Assembly (NCBI GenBank): GCA_037139695.1
Contig: JBAXFX010000017.1
Span: forward strand, 1-21,072
Direction of reading: 5' to 3'
Origin: JAAXTX01 sp037139695
Lineage (GTDB): Bacteria; Patescibacteriota; Minisyncoccia; Moranbacterales; UBA1568
DNA length: 21,072 nt
Position numbers and translations under genes: made by a program. Shown one piece after another: positions 7,978-15,865 of this stretch. Numbering within the stretch: position 1 is the stretch's first letter; each line of letters starts with the position of its first letter. The notes under the pieces are model-generated. The model was not told the origin of the DNA. It was given only the letters and a program-made list of their open reading frames with translations, and did not search any database.

Positions 7978-9282
7978 TTACCTTCCGATTCCCTTATACG
8001 CGACCCCGACCCCCGTCATTGCGTCGCGGTCGAAGGCGTTCTGCCCGTCGACAAACACCCGGACCCCATGCTTGGCAAGCAGCTCCGGCGTGACCGATTC
8101 GAGGAACTCGCGGTGCGCCGTAACGAGGATAACCGCATCGGAACGGGTAAGTATCGCCTCGAGCGTCTGTTCGGTCGAGAGCCGGAGGATATGCGGATCG
8201 AAGGTCGCCACGTCTGCCCCGTACCGTTTCAGTTCCGCGATGACGTCCTCGGCGGGGGATTCCCGTAGATCGTCCACATTCGGCTTGTACGCGAGTCCGA
8301 GTACGCCGACTTTGGTCCCGTTGAGTGGCAACCGGATTTCGTTCAGCTCGTCGCGCAGCAGCTCGACGGCATAGGCCGGCATGGAATTGTTGATCTCACG
8401 GGCGATCTTGAGGAACCGGTGGTCGAAGCCGGACTGCTTGGCCCGTTCGATGAGGTAGTACGGGTCGACCGGGATGCAGTGCCCGCCCACGCCGCACGAT
8501 GGGTAGTGCGCCATGAACGCGAACGGCTTGGTCGCGGCCCCTTTGATCACGTCCTTCACGTCGATGTCGAGCTTGTCGAATGACCGGGCGAGCTCGTTGA
8601 CGAACGCGATATTGATGTCGCGGAACGAGTTCTCGACGATCTTGACCGCCTCCGCCTCGCGGATGGACTTCATCGGTCGGATTTCGCCGTCGACGATGCT
8701 CCTGTAGAAGGCGAGCGCCCGCTCCAGTCCTTCGGGGCTCGTCGATCCCACGACCCGCGGGATGTTCTTGACCGACCACTTCTTGTCGCCGGGATTGATC
8801 CGCTCGGGGCAGTGCGCGAGATGGATGTCCTGACCGACGACGAACCCGGCCTCCTCGAATATCGGCTTGACGATCTCCTCGGACACGCCTGGATTCACGG
8901 TCGACTCCAAGACGACGAGCGCACCCTTCTTGGCGTGCTTCGCGATCATCTCGGCCGCTCCCTTGACCGGGGCGAGATCTGGGAAATGCATATTGTCGAC
9001 GGGCGTCGGCACACAGATGAGGATGATATCCGCCTCCGAGAGGACCGACGGGTCGGTGGTTGCTTTGAAAGGGTATTTCGGAAGTTCTTCCGACAATCCG
9101 GCATCCTCGATCGGGGATTTCCCATCATTAATGAGTGCGACTTTTCGTGTATCGAGATCAACACCCGAGACGGCATACCCGCGCTCCACGGCACGTACGG
9201 CTATCGGCAATCCGACATACCCGAGGCCGATGACGGAGAGGGAATGGTCGGTCGGGGATATCGGTTCTATTGTTTCAGCCAT
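7978..9282 (-). CDS. Nucleotide-sugar 6-dehydrogenase (UDP-ManNAc/UDP-GlcNAc type)
   Basis: A 434-residue protein of the UDP-glucose/GDP-mannose dehydrogenase family. It makes a UDP-uronic acid by two NAD-dependent oxidations. An N-terminal Rossmann motif SVIGLGYVGLPIAV lies near residue 17. The loop CVPTPVDNMHFPDL and LESTVNPGVSEEI are as in the WecC/WbpA type. The catalytic Cys is in GVGGHCIPVDPYYL, and the C-terminal UDP-binding domain begins VGVLGLAYKPNVDDLRESP. Length is normal and all key parts are present. As the first gene after the promoter at 9309-9337 it heads the glycan operon and supplies an acidic sugar donor. UDP-ManNAc or UDP-GlcNAc is favoured over UDP-glucose, without certainty. 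Confidence 0.9.
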   Translation of the reverse strand: MAETIEPISPTDHSLSVIGLGYVGLPIAVRAVERGYAVSGVDLDTRKVALINDGKSPIEDAGLSEELPKYPFKATTDPSVLSEADIILICVPTPVDNMHFPDLAPVKGAAEMIAKHAKKGALVVLESTVNPGVSEEIVKPIFEEAGFVVGQDIHLAHCPERINPGDKKWSVKNIPRVVGSTSPEGLERALAFYRSIVDGEIRPMKSIREAEAVKIVENSFRDINIAFVNELARSFDKLDIDVKDVIKGAATKPFAFMAHYPSCGVGGHCIPVDPYYLIERAKQSGFDHRFLKIAREINNSMPAYAVELLRDELNEIRLPLNGTKVGVLGLAYKPNVDDLRESPAEDVIAELKRYGADVATFDPHILRLSTEQTLEAILTRSDAVILVTAHREFLESVTPELLAKHGVRVFVDGQNAFDRDAMTGVGVAYKGIGR

Positions 9283-9308
9283 AAAGCTTTATTACTGGTT
9301 TCACCGCC

Positions 9309-9337
9309 ATTATACGGAAAAGGAGCAAAAAAATCAA
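9309..9337 (-). promoter_or_regulatory. Promoter of the glycan operon
   Basis: On the minus strand TTGATT (9337-9332) and a perfect TATAAT (9314-9309) are 17 bases apart. Transcription would start near 9302 and leave a leader of about 20 bases before the dehydrogenase ATG at 9282. The rest of the 167-bp divergent gap up to 9450 holds no gene. Confidence 0.72.
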
Positions 9338-9449
9338 TCATTCCGAAGAAAGGCCGATGTGATAGCGGAATGATTCATCCGCATCGGGATACCTTTCTCT
9401 TTACTCTCCTGCCATTCCTCTTTTCGTCATTTCCGTTTATACTGGAGGT

Positions 9450-10619
9450 ATGATCATCGGTATAGACGCCTCATTCTTACGGAAGCCCGGAAGCGGGATC
9501 GGACAGGTGACGGAGCAGACGCTTCGGGCTTTGTCGCGCGCTCCCGAGGCCGTGAAACACCGGTTCATACTGTATCTCGAGGAATATGCCGACCTCTCTT
9601 TTCTGCCGGGAAATTTCGAAAAGCACATCTTTCTTCCCTCCTGGAAGCGCGACGACGTGCCCCGGCGCATCCTATGGGAGAAGATGCTTCCAGCGAAGGC
9701 GGAAGAGGACGGGTGCAATGCGTTCATCAGTCTCTCGCAGTCGGTGGCCATTTTTCCTACCGTTATTCCCGAGTCGGCCGGCATCCGGCATATCATGGTC
9801 GTGCACGACATCATACCGGTCCTGTTCCCGCAGTACCGAAGCACCCTTACGAACGCGATCCATTCATGGGCGACCGTTCGCGCCATTCCGCAGGCCGACC
9901 GGATCCTCGCGGTATCACAGACGACCCGCCGCGACCTGACGGGGACACTCGGCATTCCCGAAGAGCGGATTGTCGTCGCATATCCCGATTGCGCGCCACG
10001 CTTCCGTGAGACGGTTTCCACGGAGGATGCAACCGCTATTATCAAGGGGTACGGTCTCGTTCCCGGATACATCTATCACGGCGGAGGACTCGAGATCCGC
10101 AAGAATGCCGAGCGATTATTGCAGGCATACGCGAAACTCCGAAGCGATCGCGAGGATGTCCCGCCTTTGGTGATTTCGGGACGGGTGTACGTCCGAAGCA
10201 ACCGGCTCGCGACGGACGTCGTCGGTATCATCGCCCGGCTCGGTCTTGAGGATCATGTGAAACTGCTTGGCTTCGTACCGGACGAGGATCTACCCGCCCT
10301 CTACCGATGCGCGCTTTTTTTCGCGTTCCCGTCGCTCTACGAAGGGTTCGGCATCCCGATCGCCGAGGCGTTCGCCATGGGAACGCCGGTGCTTGCCGGG
10401 CAGAGTGCCGGAGCGGTGCCGGAAATGGCCGGAGCGGCGGCGCTTCTGGTCGAGACATCCGACGTGTCCGCGATCGAAGTCGGACTCGAGCGACTGATCG
10501 ATGACGCGTCCTTCCGTGACACGCTTGTTGAACGCGGAAAGGAGCGGGTCAAGGATTTCTCCTGGGACGTTTTCGCGCAGGCGCTCCTCGACAGCGCTGT
10601 GCCGAAGGAAGCGTCCTAA
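9450..10619 (+). CDS. Glycosyltransferase family 4 protein
   Basis: A 389-residue GT4 enzyme starting MIIGIDASFLRKPGSGIGQVT, the usual N-terminal loop for binding donor phosphates. The donor domain contains YIYHGGGLEIRKNAERLLQAYAKL and the E-x7-E motif in FPSLYEGFGIPIAEAFAMGTP. By family it adds a sugar such as mannose or rhamnose to a cell-surface glycan. It is transcribed away from the glycan operon. GGAGG lies only one base before the ATG, unusually close. A TATACT at 9438-9443 sits where a leaderless start would need it, but there is no -35. The stop overlaps the radC start by one base (TAATG). Confidence 0.88.
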   Translation: MIIGIDASFLRKPGSGIGQVTEQTLRALSRAPEAVKHRFILYLEEYADLSFLPGNFEKHIFLPSWKRDDVPRRILWEKMLPAKAEEDGCNAFISLSQSVAIFPTVIPESAGIRHIMVVHDIIPVLFPQYRSTLTNAIHSWATVRAIPQADRILAVSQTTRRDLTGTLGIPEERIVVAYPDCAPRFRETVSTEDATAIIKGYGLVPGYIYHGGGLEIRKNAERLLQAYAKLRSDREDVPPLVISGRVYVRSNRLATDVVGIIARLGLEDHVKLLGFVPDEDLPALYRCALFFAFPSLYEGFGIPIAEAFAMGTPVLAGQSAGAVPEMAGAAALLVETSDVSAIEVGLERLIDDASFRDTLVERGKERVKDFSWDVFAQALLDSAVPKEAS

Positions 10620-11299
10620 TGATAGCTTTGAAAATGAGTGATATGTCGCGGATGAAGGATGTCCCGAAAATCGAACGTCCCCGCGAACGGATGGAAAAGT
10701 ATGGGCCGGAGAAACTCAAGGATGAGGAACTTTTGGCGATTTTGTTGCGGACGGGACTCAAAGGAACGAATGTCGTGACGCTTTCGAAAAAGATCCTTTC
10801 GACGTTCCGCGAGAAGGGAATCGGAGAAGCGACCGTCGCGGAACTAAAAACAATCAAAGGACTCGGTGCGGCCAAAGCCTGCGAGATTGTCGCGTGCTTC
10901 GAACTCGGCAAGCGATTGCTCAAGGACAAACGGACGGCCGTGCTTCTGACGCCCAAGGACGTCTGGGAGCGGATGGAAGATATCCGAGGGAGCAAGAAGG
11001 AGCACTTCGTCGTATTCTTCCTCGACAGTCGGAGTCAGGAAATCCGTCGTGAAACCGTCTCAATCGGCACGCTCGACGAGAGCCTCGTCCATCCGCGCGA
11101 GGTCTTCGAATCCGCCATAAGGCACAATGCCTCCGCCATTATCGTCGCGCACAACCACCCGTCCGGCGACCCGACCCCGTCGCGAGCCGACCTTGCCGTC
11201 ACCCGCCGCCTCCGTGACGCCGGCGACCTCCTCGGCATCCCACTCCTCCGGCATGTGATCGTAACGAAATCCAGCTGGGAAGAAATCAATGTCGATTAA
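10619..11299 (+). CDS. radC: RadC family protein (JAMM domain)
   Basis: A 226-residue protein, the usual length for RadC. The N-terminal part has a helix-hairpin-helix-like segment (AELKTIKGLGAAKACEIVACF). The C-terminal JAMM metalloprotease-like domain carries HNHPSGDPTPSRAD, with the two His and the Asp of the metal site present, as well as SIGTLDESLVHPREVFESAI. RadC was named for a repair phenotype, but its biochemical role is not settled. A JAMM fold and links to mobile DNA are known for the family. The start ATG overlaps the GT4 stop by one base, so the two are translationally coupled. The gene is closed by the terminator at 11325-11350. Confidence 0.92.
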   Translation: MIALKMSDMSRMKDVPKIERPRERMEKYGPEKLKDEELLAILLRTGLKGTNVVTLSKKILSTFREKGIGEATVAELKTIKGLGAAKACEIVACFELGKRLLKDKRTAVLLTPKDVWERMEDIRGSKKEHFVVFFLDSRSQEIRRETVSIGTLDESLVHPREVFESAIRHNASAIIVAHNHPSGDPTPSRADLAVTRRLRDAGDLLGIPLLRHVIVTKSSWEEINVD

Positions 11300-11324
11300 T
11301 AATTATATGAAAGTTACAAAAAAC

Positions 11325-11350
11325 AATCCCTTATTTGAGGGATTATTTTT
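11325..11350 (+). terminator. Rho-independent terminator after radC
   Basis: AATCCCT (11325-11331) pairs with AGGGATT (11338-11344) across a six-base loop. A and five T follow. An A-rich stretch precedes the stem, so it could also act on the other strand. It marks the boundary between the glycan/radC block and the defence island. Confidence 0.8.
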
Positions 11351-11397
11351 ATATTTCAGATCTTGATCTGTATGAGAATGCGTGCTTTACTTTGATT

Positions 11398-11856
11398 ATG
11401 GCTAAAGAGCATTCTTACGGTGCTACACTCAAGAATAACGTGACCGAAAACGAAGCGGTTAGTTTTTTGCTAGCACAAGATTATAGGTTCCGAGTTCCGA
11501 TGAAAGATGAACGAAAAATTATCCTGCAGGCACTGAATTTGCCGTCATCATTTTCCCGTGCGTTTGACCTTGTGTTATTTCCCGCCTCATATGAAGGGAA
11601 TATGGATGAAGATTCATTGAAGGACACAATCCTAGTTGAGCTAAAGACGACCAGGAAATATCTCCCAAACAATCCTGACGGGTTCTTTTTCGGAGCGACG
11701 GAAAATGAATTTCAACTTGCGCGTATGCTAGGTGTCAGATATCGATTTTGTTTTGTAAGTCTCCATGCTGAGAGCTTGAGTCATGCTCTTTTGACACTTG
11801 AAGAGGTGGAGGGGAAAATAAAGACGAAACGAATCCAGTATCAGATAAATCTGTGA
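11398..11856 (+). CDS. PD-(D/E)XK/NO VEIN (DUF3883)-like putative nuclease
   Basis: A 152-residue protein beginning MAKEHSYGATLKNN. The ATG at 11398 is chosen because the longer frame begins at a TTG inside the radC terminator. The core reads FDLVLF (D57), then ILVELKTT (E81, K83), then FFFGATENEFQLARMLGVRYRFCFVSL. Asp, a Glu-x-Lys and an nE-helix-YrfyvV segment form the order seen in NO VEIN/DUF3883 domains and other PD-(D/E)XK nucleases. A restriction endonuclease role is plausible beside the AIPR and methyltransferase genes but is not proven. Its core resembles that of the protein at 14606-15055. The DNA is more AT-rich than the glycan genes. Confidence 0.55.
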   Translation: MAKEHSYGATLKNNVTENEAVSFLLAQDYRFRVPMKDERKIILQALNLPSSFSRAFDLVLFPASYEGNMDEDSLKDTILVELKTTRKYLPNNPDGFFFGATENEFQLARMLGVRYRFCFVSLHAESLSHALLTLEEVEGKIKTKRIQYQINL

Positions 11857-12096
11857 CATATTCTAGCTGACCCCTTTTATCTATTATTGGTAACTTATCT
11901 TGATCTTGATCTAATTTTCTAAATGGGTTACCTTTAATGGGTCGTCCAGTAAGCGGAAGCTGCTGGTGACTAATCGGAAGATTAGACGATGCTGGCAAAC
12001 AAGCAATCTAGAATGTCAGAGTGTAATTGTAGTTTGTTGCTTCTTGCGCACCGTCACATGGTTTTCATGTGATTTTTTATTTCAAAAAACAAGAGT
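11857..12096 (+). promoter_or_regulatory. Structured leader before the AIPR gene
   Basis: This 240-bp gap carries a hairpin at 11946-11966 (CCAG/CTGG outer, AGC/GCT inner, GGAA loop). A second lies at 11970-11985 (CTAATC/GATTAG, again a GGAA loop). A terminator-like hairpin at 12054-12078 ends 18 bases before the AIPR start codon. Two GNRA-type loops plus a terminator would fit an attenuated leader or a small RNA. A minus-strand frame also runs through here (see rejected items), so this is uncertain. Confidence 0.35.
12054..12078 (+). terminator. Terminator-like hairpin just upstream of the AIPR gene
   Basis: TCACATG (12054-12060), a five-base loop and CATGTGA (12066-12072) form a perfect 7-bp stem followed directly by six T. 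The AIPR ATG is at 12097. It either stops transcription coming from the upstream gene or acts as an attenuator in the leader of the AIPR operon. Confidence 0.7.
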
Positions 12097-13284
12097 ATGG
12101 AAAAGTTAGATATTAAGTTGCCGGTTTTTGACGATTCGGATGTACGAAAACTTAAGACGATGCATGAGGATAAAGGCATTCGATATTTCGTGGCGACGAT
12201 TAGTGCAAAGCGACTTGTTACAGGCGATGCGTCAAAACTAGATCAATGGAAAGAGGTTAACCCTCGTGATGCAAAGGAAAGTTCATATGTCTGGAAATCG
12301 ATGCAAGAATCGCTTGATTTTGATGCAGAGAATTTTATTTATAAAAACAAAGGAATCCTTCTGCTTGTGAAGGACTTCGTATACGACAATAAAAACAAAT
12401 CAATAAATTTCACTCTTACAGAAAAGCTATTGCATGGCATTGTTGATGGTGGTCATACATTCGCTATCCTGAAACATAATGCGGAAGAGCGAACTTTGGC
12501 AGATGATGTCTACATAAAGGTTGAATTTATCGTTGGTATTGATGATAGGAACCGTGTCGCTGATCTAGCAGAGGCTCGGAATACAGCGGCGCAAGTGAAA
12601 GATGAAAGTATTATGAATTTGAAGGACTCATTTCAAGCTATTAAGCGAGAATTAGATAGTGAGCCGGACTATTGTGACAAAATTGCATATAAGGAATACG
12701 AAGAAGGGAAGGATATTTCGATAAAAGAGATACTTGGATATATGGTCGTTTTTGATAACGATGTATTTTCAACAGATCAGGCGCCTATTTTCGCGTATTC
12801 TAGTAAAAAGCGAGTATTGGATTATTTTATCAACGAATCAAATACGACGCGGCTGAATAGAAATATTGCTCCGCTTCTGCCAAATATTTTGCAGTTAAGG
12901 GATAATATATACAAAGCAATTCCAACCTTATATGAAGGACGGATTACCATGCTTAAGAAAACCGGTGCGCCGGATTCTATCGTAAAGGACTTTTCAAAGA
13001 AAAGTAAGAAAGTCCATTTGAATTTCATTGATCGTGAAGTAGATTATAAGATTCCAGAAGGATGGGTATTTCCTCTACTTGCTGCTTTTAGGGAGTTACT
13101 TGAAGAGCATAATGGAACTGTTCGGTTTAAAGTAAATCCTTCTGAATTTTTACAGCAACATATAAAAGAGATTGGAGTAGTATTTACAAATATTCTCAAG
13201 GAAAATCCTGATCCACAGGTCATTGGAAAAACTCCAAGTATATGGATAAACCTTGCGTATAAAATTCGTACCCTTGCAGAATAG
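12097..13284 (+). CDS. AIPR-family protein (abortive infection/phage resistance type)
   Basis: A 395-residue protein. The AIPR core is visible as NKGILLLV (residues 84-91), HGIVDGGHTFAIL (113-125), VYIKVEFIVG (138-147) and EARNTAAQVKDESI (159-172). These match the family pattern of NRGI, vNGgQT, a strand pair and the tNsQ helix. The rest is unassigned, and the protein is shorter than many AIPR members. The family is named for phage resistance and is often found inside restriction-modification loci, though its activity is not established. Base composition is clearly more AT-rich than the glycan genes, a sign of transfer. Its 3' end overlaps the methyltransferase frame. Confidence 0.72.
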   Translation: MEKLDIKLPVFDDSDVRKLKTMHEDKGIRYFVATISAKRLVTGDASKLDQWKEVNPRDAKESSYVWKSMQESLDFDAENFIYKNKGILLLVKDFVYDNKNKSINFTLTEKLLHGIVDGGHTFAILKHNAEERTLADDVYIKVEFIVGIDDRNRVADLAEARNTAAQVKDESIMNLKDSFQAIKRELDSEPDYCDKIAYKEYEEGKDISIKEILGYMVVFDNDVFSTDQAPIFAYSSKKRVLDYFINESNTTRLNRNIAPLLPNILQLRDNIYKAIPTLYEGRITMLKKTGAPDSIVKDFSKKSKKVHLNFIDREVDYKIPEGWVFPLLAAFRELLEEHNGTVRFKVNPSEFLQQHIKEIGVVFTNILKENPDPQVIGKTPSIWINLAYKIRTLAE

Positions 13285-14536
13285 ACTGTTGATTGTCGCT
13301 AAACCCTATTTCAACTTGGAGTCGGCAAGCGGAAAGGATTGCGGGTATGAGGTGGTATGGAGTAGCCAGTGGGAGCCGGGTGCCGTGACCCAGCATGCGT
13401 CGGAAATCTATGTTCGACAATTCGGCGAAAAGGGACACTCCTGTGACGATATCCAGAAAGTCGTATCCGATCGTTTTGACGAGATTGCCGACCATGATCT
13501 TTTGGTCGGTGGGTTTCCATGTCAGGATTACTCCGTCGCTCGGACACTGAGTCATTCGGAAGGACTCAAAGGAAAGAAGGGTGTCTTGTGGTGGTCAATT
13601 TATAATATATTGGAAAAAAAAGGAAAAAAAGCGCCGAGGTTCATCATGCTGGAAAATGTGGATCGTCTGTTGAAATCGCCTGCCTCGCGGAGAGGGAGGG
13701 ATTTCGCGGTCATGTTGGCTTCCCTTGCTGATTTGGGGTATGTCGTCGAATGGCGCGTTATCAATGCTGCGGAGTACGGGTTTCCTCAGAGGAGGCGCAG
13801 AGTCTTCATTCTCGGGTATAAGAGAAATACGGGAATCAATCGGATGATGAGGAAATCGGTGAAGACGGAATGGATGACGAAGGATGGCGTTATCGCGAAA
13901 GCATTCCCAGTGGAAAAGGATGCGTTTGTCGCCACTGAATTCAAGATAGAGGGAGATCTTGCCGAGGTCACGAAAACATTTTCCTCGGATCAGCCAGCGA
14001 AAAGTCCGTTCGAGAATTCCGGAATCATGATAGATAGGAAAGTCTACACGATGAAGGTGTTCCCGAAATCGTCGCGTAAGCCGGTCGTACTGGGCGATGT
14101 CATCGAGACCGATGAGAAGAAAGTGCCTGATGCGTATTTCATCGGAAATGATGAATTGAAGGCGTGGGAATATCTGAAGGGAGGGAAGAAAGAGCCGAGG
14201 AAGACAAAAACAGGCCATACATACCACTATTCCGAGGGCCCGATGGTTTTTCCCGATTCGCTGGATAGACCATCCCGCACTATCGTAACCGGTGAGGGCG
14301 GTCGTTCCGCTTCACGGTTTAAACATGTTATCAGGACGAAGTCCGGACGGTTACGACGTCTTATGCCGATCGAGCTTGAGCGGTTGAACATGTTTCCTGA
14401 CAATCATACGAAATTCATGACTGAAGACCGGGAGACGCCAGAAATACGGCGTGCCTTCATAATGGGAAACGCGCTTGTTGTCGGTGTCATTAGGGAACTT
14501 GGGAAATCGTTGCGAAAATTCGCCGAAAAGGAATGA
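13253..14536 (+). CDS. DNA 5-cytosine methyltransferase lacking motif I, probably truncated
   Basis: A C5-cytosine methyltransferase frame of 427 codons from a TTG at 13253; a TTG at 13289, just after the AIPR stop, is an equally likely start. Seen: catalytic GGFPCQDYSVA (Cys90), LENVDRLLKSP (ENV at 134-136), YGFPQRRRRVFI (motif VIII, about 176-187), a target-recognition region around 190-340, and motifs IX/X (RRLMPIELERLN and MGNALVVG). Family members of this kind begin with a SAM-binding stretch of the form LFaGvGGFrLGLE. Here the corresponding residues read VAKPYFNLESAS, so FxGxG is missing. A TAA at 13247-13249 closes the frame, so motif I is not upstream either. The enzyme is predicted to bind SAM poorly or not at all. 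Confidence 0.75.
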   Translation: MRIKFVPLQNRLLIVAKPYFNLESASGKDCGYEVVWSSQWEPGAVTQHASEIYVRQFGEKGHSCDDIQKVVSDRFDEIADHDLLVGGFPCQDYSVARTLSHSEGLKGKKGVLWWSIYNILEKKGKKAPRFIMLENVDRLLKSPASRRGRDFAVMLASLADLGYVVEWRVINAAEYGFPQRRRRVFILGYKRNTGINRMMRKSVKTEWMTKDGVIAKAFPVEKDAFVATEFKIEGDLAEVTKTFSSDQPAKSPFENSGIMIDRKVYTMKVFPKSSRKPVVLGDVIETDEKKVPDAYFIGNDELKAWEYLKGGKKEPRKTKTGHTYHYSEGPMVFPDSLDRPSRTIVTGEGGRSASRFKHVIRTKSGRLRRLMPIELERLNMFPDNHTKFMTEDRETPEIRRAFIMGNALVVGVIRELGKSLRKFAEKE

Positions 14537-14605
14537 GTGTTGAATGTGTGTAACTGAAATTGATTGCAGTTCCATGAAACATGTAACGGGTAATAGCTAA
14601 AGACT

Positions 14606-15055
14606 ATGAAAAACAAAAGCGACAAATTAGCAAAAGAGGCTTTTGTTTTGTACTTAGTTAAAGAAGGCTATTCTGATATTAAAATTGTGAAAGCGCCGGC
14701 AGATATAGTCGCGTTCAAAGATTCGGTAAAATATTATTTTGAGATAAAGAAAACTGCTGCGGAAAATGAATATTTCGGAGCAGCTACTTTGACCGAATGG
14801 AGAGCCGCATATTCTAATCCGGACACTTACTTCTTTGTAATATGCGTGGAAAAAGGACAGACTTTTGACTTTATATTGTATTCACCGGAAGAGTTCGAAA
14901 AATTTTCTACCATACCTCCATTCAAAATATTCTTTAATGTGCCCTTGAAAGGAAGTGACAAAGCATCATCCATAAGAAAGAATAAATCAGCGATTCGGTT
15001 ATCAAAAGAAAAGCTAAATAAATTGGATGAAATTTACACAGTAATTAAGGATTAA
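14606..15055 (+). CDS. Small PD-(D/E)XK-like putative restriction endonuclease
   Basis: A 149-residue protein. An N-terminal helix (DKLAKEAFVLYLVKEGY) precedes APADIVAF (D33), KYYFEIKKT (E46, K48) and an EYFGAATLTEWRAAYSNPDTYFFVICV stretch. The order of helix, Asp, Glu-x-Lys and strand is that of PD-(D/E)XK nucleases, and the last stretch matches the NO VEIN-like segment of the protein at 11398-11856. It follows the cytosine methyltransferase by 69 bp on the same strand, the place of a cognate endonuclease. The DNA is AT-rich and the start has no strong ribosome site. The target and activity are inferred. Confidence 0.6.
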   Translation: MKNKSDKLAKEAFVLYLVKEGYSDIKIVKAPADIVAFKDSVKYYFEIKKTAAENEYFGAATLTEWRAAYSNPDTYFFVICVEKGQTFDFILYSPEEFEKFSTIPPFKIFFNVPLKGSDKASSIRKNKSAIRLSKEKLNKLDEIYTVIKD

Positions 15056-15472
15056 GGAAAGTTAGATTGCCGAATAGCCGGTCAGATGTCTGACCTGAAA
15101 TCTGAAAAACGATAGGGCTGCAAGGAAGAAGGGGAGTATATAAAGTCAGAAATAATTTTGAATTTCGAATTTCGAAAGGGGAGCGGGAACCCGCCTACAC
15201 CAAGGCTACGGCGTGGCACAGCCCGCCTACACCAAGGCTACGGCGTGGCACAGCCCGCCTATGCCAAGGCTGCAGCGTGGCACAGCCCGCCTACGTTAAG
15301 AAAAGTGATACGTTGTCTGTGCGGAGATGAAGAACTGGCGGTAAACGAAGACGATAAATAGAAGAAGAGCTTATTTGAGCCATATTCTATAATTGGAGCG
15401 CAGAGTAGATTATAGTTTGCTAGCAGTAAGCATTATAGATTATGCTATAAATTTTGGGTTGCCTTACATTAG
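15056..15472. other. Gene-free stretch with tandem repeat
   Basis: No supported gene. It contains a perfect hairpin GGTCAGA-TG-TCTGACC at 15080-15095, a short GAATTTC direct repeat near 15162-15176 and the 32-bp tandem repeat at 15190-15300. An AT-rich segment then runs up to the DUF2726 remnant. Confidence 0.6.
15190..15300 (+). repeat. Tandem repeat, 32-bp unit, about 3.5 copies
   Basis: Units start at 15190, 15222 and 15254, each beginning CCCGCCTA and ending GCGTGGCACAG. A fourth partial unit runs from 15286 to 15300. The first two units are identical. The third differs at four positions (CATGCC in place of CACACC-type bases and CTGCAG in place of CTACGG). The units are directly adjacent with no spacers. 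GC content is far above the flanks. It resembles GC-rich dispersed repeats I associate with CPR genomes. Confidence 0.88.
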
Positions 15473-15754
15473 ACGCTCGGGGATGCGTACGCGATATTTT
15501 CAAAAGTGCGGATCGAGGGTTTCATAGAGGTGAAAGATGGATTTGAATATGGCAAGAAGAACGGATTGAGGAATCGAATCAAGTCGAACCATGTTGATTT
15601 TCTGATTTGTGACCGAGTGACGACCGAACCGCTCTATGTGATTGAACTGGATGGTTCATCGCATAATCGCCTTGATCGACGGGAACGTGATGATTTTGTC
15701 AAAGAACTCTATCAGGCAGTTGGGCTCCCGTTTTATTCTCTTCTCAGGGTCTAA
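15473..15754 (+). pseudogene. DUF2726 protein, 5'-truncated remnant
   Basis: The frame, open from the codon after a TAG at 15470, reads TLGDAYAIFSKVRIEGFIEV and then VDFLICDRVTTEPLYVIELDGSSHN, ending GLPFYSLLRV. DUF2726 domains run as GdrY.vf.kVRl, then a basic segment, vDFvlcd, aiELD..sH, R.RD and a hydrophobic end, so the C-terminal two thirds are complete. The usual N-terminal helix before LGDAY is cut by the TAG, and no credible start codon with a ribosome site lies upstream. A GTG at 15506 could start a shorter 82-residue product. DUF2726 has a restriction-endonuclease-like fold; this copy is probably a relic. Confidence 0.65.
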
Positions 15755-15857
15755 TACCCCGCGGCTTGCCGCGGATATGTCTCACGGAGTGGGACTGGAT
15801 CCCGGATCAAGTCTGGGATGACAAGTCGGGGGATACCTCGCGGCTTGCCGCGGGGTA
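15755..15857. repeat. Two copies of a GC-rich palindromic repeat around a third palindrome
   Basis: TACCCCGCGGCTTGCCGCGG starts at 15755. A near-copy (one C-to-T change) starts at 15834 and extends to GGTA, completing an 11-bp stem. Each holds the perfect stem CGCGGC/GCCGCG around TT. Between them, 15799-15819 forms an ATCCCGGA/TCTGGGAT stem around TCAAG, a sequence type seen as a dispersed repeat in many bacteria. The group follows directly on the DUF2726 stop at 15754. Confidence 0.7.
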
Positions 15858-15865
15858 GTTGATTG

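Noticed and set aside
9438..9452. Leaderless promoter for the GT4 gene at 9450
   Set aside because: TATACT is well placed, but there is no -35 match at 16-18 bases and a GGAGG lies before the ATG; not enough support.
11335..11397. Upstream TTG start for the PD-(D/E)XK-like gene
   Set aside because: The TTG lies inside the radC terminator hairpin, so the added 21 residues are unlikely to be translated.
11735..11998. Minus-strand frame with a protein-like part (GRPIKGNPFRKLDQDQDK)
   Set aside because: Its second half lies opposite the better supported plus-strand gene, it has no ribosome site, and I recognise no family; it could be a relic of an older gene.
15190..15300. Possible CRISPR array
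   Set aside because: The units abut with no unique spacers, and no cas genes are in the window.
15158..15361. A 67-codon plus-strand frame
   Set aside because: It is mostly a translation of the 32-bp tandem repeat; its composition is repeat-driven and it has no ribosome site.
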